This document shows positions 57,000 to 64,000 of a stretch of DNA of 64,000 nucleotides, in pieces (within the stretch, counting starts at the first letter, position 1; each line of letters starts with the position of its first letter). Below the pieces are notes generated by a model. It worked only from the letters and a program-made list of their open reading frames with translations, did no database searches and had not been told where the DNA came from. This DNA comes from Amoebidium appalachense (taxonomy: Eukaryota > Ichthyosporea), in contig CAVNZM010000007.1 of assembly GCA_963693365.1 (NCBI GenBank), positions 8,804,001-8,868,000 on the forward strand, in the 5' to 3' direction. A program made the translations under genes and the position numbers.

Positions 57000-58679
57000 A
57001 ATAGCATTGCGCGCAGTAATAGCGAATAACCAAAAAAGGTTAGAAGGGATATACGAGAAAAGCAGCGTTGTGCCGCTTTGTGTATGAGCGAGATATCCCT
57101 TGGATAGTCGGGCCTATAGACCCCCCTCTCTGATAGACCCCCCTGGCATGCCCCTAGCCTGCCGCACGCATCATGCCAGCTCAGTCTCTCGCTGGCGCTC
57201 TCTCGTTCAGGTCTGATCCGATCTTTCTAGCTGCCACGTGTCGTAGCTCTCGCGCACGTCTGACAATACAGGCTCGCCAACGTTATCACGAGGTCAGTGT
57301 CCCTTTGCTTGTCTTGTTTCCTTTCCGTGCCTGGAGCACGTTGACACATGGTAGCAGAAAAGGTTCTTTCCTTAGCGCCCTGAGAGCCCCTACCGTCACG
57401 TTTTCCACTTGTGCCTCTGCTCTGCCAAAAAAACTCTTTATTTTTTATTTTTTTTACTTTTTTTCTTCCTTAGCAACCTACCTGCAGACCTTTAGGTTAC
57501 TTCTTGTGTGTTTGCTTATGTCTCACCGCTGTTCTTTCCTGCCAAGTTGCCTTGCTGAAGAAGCCTTGACTGTTCTTTCGTTTTTGGCTGTTTTTACGTT
57601 TTTTCGTTTTTTTCACCCCATCCGAAGCATCTTCCTTTTCCATTGGCTAATTTCCGAAGCCACCTGCCAACGCCCTTTACTTTCGTTTGCGGTATAGTTT
57701 CCTGGCCCCCTGTTGCTACTTTCCTGCTTGACTTTGTACAAACATCCTTGCCTTTACGTTTTTAGCCTGTTTTACGTTTTCCACTTTTGCCTTCACATCC
57801 TTAGCATCTTGCCTTCCCATTGGCTGCCCTGTTGCCCTAACTTCATACTAGCTTTACCTGTATACCGCGGTATGCTGTTTTTGCAAAAAACACACAACCC
57901 AATGCACACGAAATTCTGCTGTCAAACAGACCATGATACAATTGCTATACCAACTGCTGTCTACTTTTTGCCTACACAACGAAGCATTGCCTCGCTGAAG
58001 GTCATACACACTGGCACAGCACAGCCACAATAAATATTATGCTTGCAAGCGGCAAGTTGCGTTAGTTTTCCGCCGTCGATGCTAAAATTAGTCCGACCGT
58101 ACGTTTTGTTTTGCCAAAACATAGTCTGCTAGCACCTTTATACCACCCATACTTGCACTTGGCCGCTGTCGCCACCCTTTACACACTTGCTTGCTGATAT
58201 ATGGCCGCTGTCGCCATTAACACACACTGCTGTGTGCCCGTTGCTGATGCTTGGCCGCTGCTGCCACACATACACTTTGCCTTTGCTTCTCTTGGCCGCC
58301 GTTGCCACACGCTTGCGATCACACTAGGCCACTGTTGCCACACCCTGCTTTCACGCTTGACACACACTCTAGCCTTTGACCGCTGTGTCACACAAAGCCT
58401 TTGTTTTGCACTTGCCCGGTTTTGCTCTCATTCCCTTTTGGCCACCGATGCCCCCCCACGTGCAAGCTGCCGGTACCCAAACCCGATAGACTTTGAAAAA
58501 AAAAAGAAAAAAAAAAAGAAATTAAAATTTTTAAAAAAAAAAAAAAAAAAAAATCTGGTTTATGCATTCGAGCTGCTAGCAATCGAAACGACTCACTGCC
58601 CCACGACTCACTGCCTCACTACGTACCAAAAATCACTTTGACTTACACTGCAATACCACACCCACAGACCCACACTACC
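57000..58679. other. Upstream region of the Ala/Pro-rich protein gene
   Basis: Pyrimidine-rich (T- and CTT-rich) DNA with no recognised gene. A degenerate TTGGCCGCTGTCGCCAC repeat lies at 58160-58350 and an A-rich stretch at 58495-58555. It could be a promoter and 5' UTR. Confidence 0.4.
58160..58455. repeat. Degenerate GGCCGCTG(T/C)(C/T)GCCAC repeat
   Basis: Copies near 58161, 58203, 58253, 58293, 58327 and a weaker one near 58379, spaced about 35-50 bp. The spacing is too irregular for a classical satellite. Confidence 0.6.
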
Positions 58680-61600
58680 ATGGCTAATCCCAACGCTTTG
58701 AACAATGCCATTATGGCCCTGCCTGCTGAGCTCCATGCCGCCCCGCAGCAGCAGGTACAGGAACCAGACAACCCTGGCACGCCTATATATGTTGCTTCCC
58801 CTGATAAAAGCGATGATGAAGAAGTCTGGGACCCTGCCTATGGCCAGGTAGACACTGCTTTGCACCCCCATATTACCGTCCGCCGAAACAAACTGCCCAA
58901 AAATGTTGCTGCTGCCCCATTCACCAAAGACAATGAGCCTCATGCCCCACTTGTGTTTGTGTTGTAATACGTAGTATTTACATATGGTAAGATCTTCTCA
59001 GTTTGTGTTATGTTTCAGTTCATATGCTTAGTGTAAAAGCCACACTCCTATTATGTAAAGTGTAGCATCGATCTCCGATATGCTTGTATACTTGTAATCA
59101 TGTTGTATCGGCTTTAATCGTGTGTTGTAATATCGATTAGAATATCTATTTGTGTGTACACGGATCCACCCACTCAGGGAGAGACGTGTACATGTTCGTG
59201 TGTACATAAATATCTCTGGTTATAGTTATGCTATTACTATCTTGTTTGTTGATCTGTGCTTTCTTTTCCTTTCTCTTTCTCCTTCCTTATTTTCTTTTCT
59301 TTCTCTCCTTGTCTTCATCTGTATAGTCGTGTTTCTTTTCTACTAATATATGTTAGGTAGATTTGTGTTACTTAATACGTGTTCATTGGACGGTGACACA
59401 CTTAGGCTACACTTAGAATAGCATGTGTGTTTAGACTTCATTAATTTACTTTATTTTTCATGTGTTGCCGGGCTTTAACCAATCATCAAGGTTAAGTGTG
59501 ATATGTCTGAGTCTTTGCAGTATGTCATAGGTTAGAACTTCCTTGATGATGACACGAGTTGATCTTAACTAGTGTCTGTGTCCTATCGTGTACGTCTCCG
59601 CGTACCGGATCTCTCTGAAAGCAATTGGTTCTTAGTGATTGGTTTCTATTAGAGATAGATCTGATTTCCGACTGGTCGGAAATCATGTATGGATTGGACT
59701 TAGAGGAATTTCAGGTATTTATTCGAAGATCAGAATAAATTCAGTTCAGTCGTGTCTAAACATTGATGTCTGTTGTGTACACCGCTCCGATCGTTCCGTG
59801 TTTTGTTGTTGTGTGTGTCTGTGGTGTTTTCACACTGCACCACTGTGTCTCTGCTTACATCCCAAATACTTATATAATTTAACAGTTTGGCACACAGAAT
59901 ACTGAACTTGTCGCAGTGACAGCATGCCCCAATGACTCAAACAATGACGAAGATTGGATAGATGCACGTTTCTATTTCAATGCTTATGACATGCTGCCTC
60001 CCATGCAAGTGCGCGCGAAAACCTTTGCCAACCCACATGTAAACAGTTGGACTAGTTAGGATAAGGCAGAGTACAACTGAATCAAAATAAAGACAGAGAA
60101 CGGGTAGAAAGGCACACGCGGCCAGGTTGCTTTTACTATGGGCCGACTCAGTCTGTCTCAGACTTCACTGATGTGATCCCCGTACTGGGACGGCTTTCTT
60201 ATATAGCCCCCAGGTTTCGGATCAAGGCCCAGGATTGGTTCATCCGCGGCCAGCGCGGGTGGCAACATGCCATTCGTGATTCTGGTGCGGTCCGAGCCAG
60301 TCAGACCTTCGTCCTATTTATGCAAACCTCTTATTGGTTCACTTCGTTTATGTGGTATGCAGCGGAAGAACCATATATGGTTCAATTCTTAGGTCAGAGT
60401 GAGTCCTATTGGTGCGGACATAATATTTATGTGATATTCATGACAAAGCACGAATCGTGTGCTAGTAGATCACATTCTTTAGTAAACATGTACAGTTCAT
60501 GTGTACAGTTGTTTACACTCCCCCCTTGTCGGGAGCCTGGTGGTGTCGTTAGACAAGCAAACCACCAGGCTGAGAGGCGATAAACAACCTTCAGCGAGAA
60601 TTCTTGTGTGTGCCGAGCTGCTGGACAGAACAGAGCAAGGACGGTGGAATAGAGTTGTGCACGTCTATGAGCACTTCTTCATTTGCCAAAACGTAAATTC
60701 ATGCAGCATTCTTCTGTGATTTCATTTTCGTGGCGAAGATTGTTGCAGAGTGTGCGTGCGAATAATTCGCTAAGCCTTCGTCTCTGTGCTTGGCTTTTCT
60801 GTAGAAGTAGTATTTTCCTTTTTGGGAATTTTTCCTTTTTAGGATACTCCCGCAGATTCGTTTTCAATTGCGAGTAATTTGGTTGTGTGGATGAATGATC
60901 ATACCAAACATTCGATAATGAATATAACTCGAGCCTTAGGTCACTTCGTAGCTCAGGTAGTGGTGGATAGCTTCAAGGCTTAGCCGCTGCTCCTTATCCC
61001 GGTTCTACCTTAAGACTGTAAGGCGAGTCACCATGGCCGGAAAAGCCACTTCTTTCATGAACAAAGAGCACTTCTTTCCTTTCAGCTTTAACCCTGCATC
61101 ATCGGAGCTGGGAAAAACAGAATAAAAATGCCCAAGTGTTCTTCGTTGGGCGACATAAAGAAATATATCACCCGTCAGAACCAGTAAAAGCCCGGTTCAT
61201 AATTCATAAGAAGAGGGTAGGCAAAGCAAGCCTCCTTCAGAAAACACATGCTTCCATTCGTGAGCAGTTTTCGTATCCCATTTGCCAGCCATTTTCGTTG
61301 AGCAGGGGGATTCCAGGCATAATACATTCTTCTGGAGGCTTGGCCTAAAAAGAAAAGTCGTCGCAGTCGCCCTTTCTTTTGTAAGCAACTTCGTGAGCGC
61401 GCTTCGTATCTTCATATCCTCCAGTGCAGGTCTGGATGGTGCCCCATCCTCTGCTTCATTTGTAGGTGGCCCTACTGTAGGTTCTGTTCGTTGTGTGGAA
61501 TACCAAAACCATTCGTATTCGTGGAACTGCTTTGTGCTGTGCTTGCTTTCGTGTTGGTGTTCATGAAGTTACCCCATTCACACACCTACTACTTTCATAC

Positions 61601-64000
61601 ATCAGACGTAAGTAGCTGCCTGGGGGGTGTGTGGTTCGTGTTCGTGGCATTCTTCTGTTCCTTCGTGAGAAGAATATTCGTTTTAGCAGAGGTGCCCAAT
61701 AAGGCAGCTTGTGGGGTTGTCTCCCGCATGTGCCCATTGGTGGGGTATGCACGTGCTAAATTGTTACAGTGTCATCATATTGCAAGGGAATAACATGGTC
61801 ACCTCCGTACCAGGGCCTAGTAGGTACACATGATGGTCCGATGTGTTAGTCAACAACACCTTGCATTCGTATTCGTATTCGTCTTCCACGTCACTTTCTT
61901 CAGTAGTGAAGGAGGGTATTCGTAATTCGAAACTGAAAGGCTTCCAGCCAAAATACTGACACTGTATGCTGGGGTTGTGAGGGAACGGTGCCCATACCAC
62001 ATTCTTTTGTTCTGGTGGGGGTGTGCCGGCAGCTAGTGCAAGGCTTGACAGTGTAATTGGTATGTTACACAGTATTGCCACAGACGGGCATTCACCTTAA
62101 AATTCGTACCCAACACCTTCTTTGTTTTTCACATGCATGAACAAAAGTTCTGCATCGACTTTATTACATGCCTTTTGTGCACCAAGAGTGCAAATTCGTT
62201 AGGGCGTGGCACCAGGAAGGGCCGCCATACATGAGGCATATGTTCGTAATGTGTTTAGGCATGCCAGCATACATTCATGCGCATGTTGTGCATCCTGTGC
62301 GCTAAACTATGGGGCATGCTGTATTCGAAAACAGCAAGAAATTCGAAGCATGCATGCAAAACTACTTTCACAGAACCTTATGTCCTCAATGCTATAGGAA
62401 CAGCGACTATCTTCTTCTTTAAATGCATTCGTGCTGAAAGTGGCCGTGCATCTGGCTTGCGAGTGTGGAGGTGCATGCGGTGGCATGGACACGATGACAG
62501 TGTGCAATAGCGCAATGCACGCAAGGGCAACGGTTTTATTTTCTTCCTAACATAGAGGGGGCTGTGTGCATTGCAACCCAAGCAGTGTTGTGCATTCGTT
62601 CTTGCATTTTCGTATTTCCAGTTCATTTTGCTTTCGTTTTTCGTTTTTTGTCGTTTGATAAATTCGTTACTTCGTTTTGTTTTCGTGTTGCATTCATTTC
62701 GTATTTCCTCTATGCATTCGTTTGTCGTTCATTCTTTATTTCATTGTGTATTCGTGATGGTTCGTTTTTCGTTGGTTCATTGCTTCGTTAGCAATTCTTT
62801 ATTCGTTTGTTCGTGTATTCGTTGTTTCGTTGTGTATTCGTTTTTCTTCACATTTTTGATGTGTCGTAGCAAAAGAAGTTTTACATGCTTTCAATTCTTT
62901 CCGTGTAGGTGGGCTGGCCACTTCAAACTTGTAGGTGTATATATTCTAAGCCGGACAAGGAAAGATGTGCCTATCATCGGGGTAAAAAGGATTGTGATCG
63001 GCCATGGGAGATTCTTGAGCTGATTGAAAGATGTGAGATTCTTGAACTGATTGAAAGATGTGAGATTCGAAGGATGCGAGATTCTTGAACTGCGCGGTCG
63101 CCAATGTAAACAGTTGGACTAGTTAGGATAAGGCAGAGTACAACTGAATCAAAATAAAGACAGAGAACGGGTAGAAAGGCACACGCGGCCAGGTTGCTTT
63201 TACTATGGGCCGACTCAGTCTGTCTCAGACTTCACTGATGTGATCCCCGTACTGGGACGGCTTTCTTATATAGCCCCCAGGTTTCGGATCAAGGCCCAGG
63301 ATTGGTTCATCCGCGGCCAGCGCGGGTGGCAACATGCCATTCGTGATTCTGGTGCGGTCCGAGCCAGTCAGACCTTCGTCCTATTTATGCAAACCTCTTA
63401 TTGGTTCACTTCGTTTATGTGGTATGCAGCGGAAGAACCATATATGGTTCAATTCTTAGGTCAGAGTGAGTCCTATTGGTGCGGACATAATATTTATGTG
63501 ATATTCATGACAAAGCACGAATCGTGTGCTAGTAGATCACATTCTTTAGTAAACATGTACAGTTCATGTGTACAGTTGTTTACACCACACCCACCTATGC
63601 AGGAACCTGTCCTTGTTGCCATGGATCCACAGCCCCAATTGTTTGCCGCTGGCAATGCCGCCCCCGTGCCCCACGTTGGTGGTGCTGCCCCCGTGCCCCA
63701 CGTTGGTGGTGCCGCGCCCCAAGTTGGTGGTGCTGCCCCCGTGCCCCCGGGCCTTGGTGTCCCCGTGCCCCCTGTTGCTGGTGCTGCCCCCGTGCTCCCC
63801 GTTGCTGGTGGTGCCCCTGGTGGTGCTGCTGCTGTTCCTGGTGGTGTCCCGGCCGCTGCCCCTGCTCAGGGTGCGGGCCAGCCTGCCGCCCACATGGCCG
63901 CTGTGGTCCCTGCCGAGCATCAACAGCACGCTGCTGCTGCCGCTGGTCACGCCGTCGCACAACCGGTGATGCAACCCATTGCCTTCCTCCAGCAGGGTGA
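58680..64000 (+). CDS. Ala/Pro/Val-rich protein, 5' part, split by an LTR element (incomplete at window end)
   Basis: No family recognised. Exon 1 58680-58952 (or 58958) encodes MANPNALNNAIMALPAELHA and a DKSDDEEVWDPAYGQV stretch. Exon 2 starts at 59886 after a ttaacag acceptor in the same phase (FGTQNTELVAVTACPNDSNN, DWIDARFYFNAYDMLPP) and is interrupted at 60037 by the LTR element. The frame resumes at 63590 (PPMQEPVLVAMDPQPQ) and stays open to the window end, 137 codons of APVPHVGG-type repeats. Removing the element and one CCACA restores the frame. Could be a host gene or the gag of a larger element; the C-terminus lies outside the window. Confidence 0.55.
60038..60517 (-). repeat. LTR of non-autonomous element (3')
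   Basis: 480 bp, matches 63105-63584. The following CTCCCCCCTTGTC is the complement of a polypurine tract (GACAAGGGGGGAG). Confidence 0.9.
61764..62081 (-). CDS. 105-aa ORF inside the non-autonomous LTR element
   Basis: Unrecognised. It has ordered-looking sequence (WKPFSFELRIPSF, an acidic ESDVEDEYEYE stretch, KVLLTNTSDHHVYLLGPGTE) and is on the element's sense strand. It may be a remnant of gag or a captured fragment. Confidence 0.3.
   Translation of the reverse strand: MAILCNIPITLSSLALAAGTPPPEQKNVVWAPFPHNPSIQCQYFGWKPFSFELRIPSFTTEESDVEDEYEYECKVLLTNTSDHHVYLLGPGTEVTMLFPCNMMTL
63089..63104 (-). promoter_or_regulatory. Primer-binding site of non-autonomous LTR element
   Basis: On the minus strand the LTR is followed by T and TGGCGACCGCGCAGT, complementary to a tRNA 3' end of the form ...GGTCGCCA. 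Confidence 0.65.
63105..63584 (-). repeat. LTR of non-autonomous element (5')
   Basis: 480 bp, same as 60038-60517 as far as I compared them; followed outside by the CCACA duplication. Confidence 0.9.

Larger units (their letters stand above)
60038..63584 (-). mobile_element. Young non-autonomous LTR element (LARD/TRIM-like), 3.5 kb
   Basis: Two 480-bp LTRs (60038-60517, 63105-63584) with no difference noticed, TGTAAACA...TGTTTACA ends and a 5-bp duplication CCACA (60033-60037, 63585-63589). The PBS sits next to the right LTR on the minus strand and a purine tract next to the left LTR, so it is minus-oriented. The 2.6-kb interior has no gag, RT or integrase. It interrupts a coding exon. Confidence 0.85.

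Overview
The window is nuclear DNA from a eukaryote. It has GT-AG introns, TATA boxes and AATAAA signals, a multi-exon potassium-channel-family gene, an F-box gene, THAP/P-element transposases, and Ty3/gypsy, Ty1/copia, LINE, hAT-like and CACTA-like mobile elements. A holozoan protist or an early-branching animal would fit this mix (small-conductance Ca2+-activated K+ channel family plus THAP/P elements), but the sequence alone does not settle the organism.

Layout. 1-21.1 kb is mostly old host DNA, extremely rich in C/G homopolymers and (CA)n/(GT)n tracts. It holds a decayed P-element-type transposase gene (1204-4068, + strand), an F-box gene (6193-8705, + strand, frameshifted) and a four-exon SK-channel-like gene (19137 to 14090, - strand). 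21.1-32.1 kb is a nested stack: a LINE reverse transcriptase is split by a Ty3/gypsy element (21392-31446), and the 5' LTR of that element is split by a hAT-type non-autonomous transposon (21766-23390). 32.2-33.2 kb has an intronless 304-codon ORF that I do not recognise. 34467-40719 is a P-superfamily transposon with perfect 36-bp inverted ends, an 8-bp target duplication, a THAP-transposase gene and two further candidate genes. 40896-56513 is a second stack on the - strand: a Ty1/copia element ('C'), interrupted in its RT by a CACTA-like transposon (43164-46456) and between protease and integrase by a second, nearly intact copia element ('B', 48419-54301). 57-64 kb holds the 5' part of a host-like gene (58680 to beyond the window end). 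Its coding exon is interrupted by a non-autonomous LTR element (60038-63584) whose two 480-bp LTRs look the same.

How it fits together. Nearly every young feature is a transposon inside another feature, and target-site duplications give the order: LINE, then gypsy, then hAT; copia C, then copia B and the CACTA-like element. The most distinctive points are: copia B starts its gag ORF inside the LTR and translates across a primer-binding site that matches the anticodon arm of initiator tRNA-Met (the half-tRNA primer type known from Drosophila copia); the SK-like channel has a GYPAD sequence where family members have GYGD; and the P element is far larger than its transposase needs. Introns and intergenic DNA carry dozens of C/G tracts, the longest an uninterrupted run of 69 G, whereas the LTR-element bodies are almost free of them.
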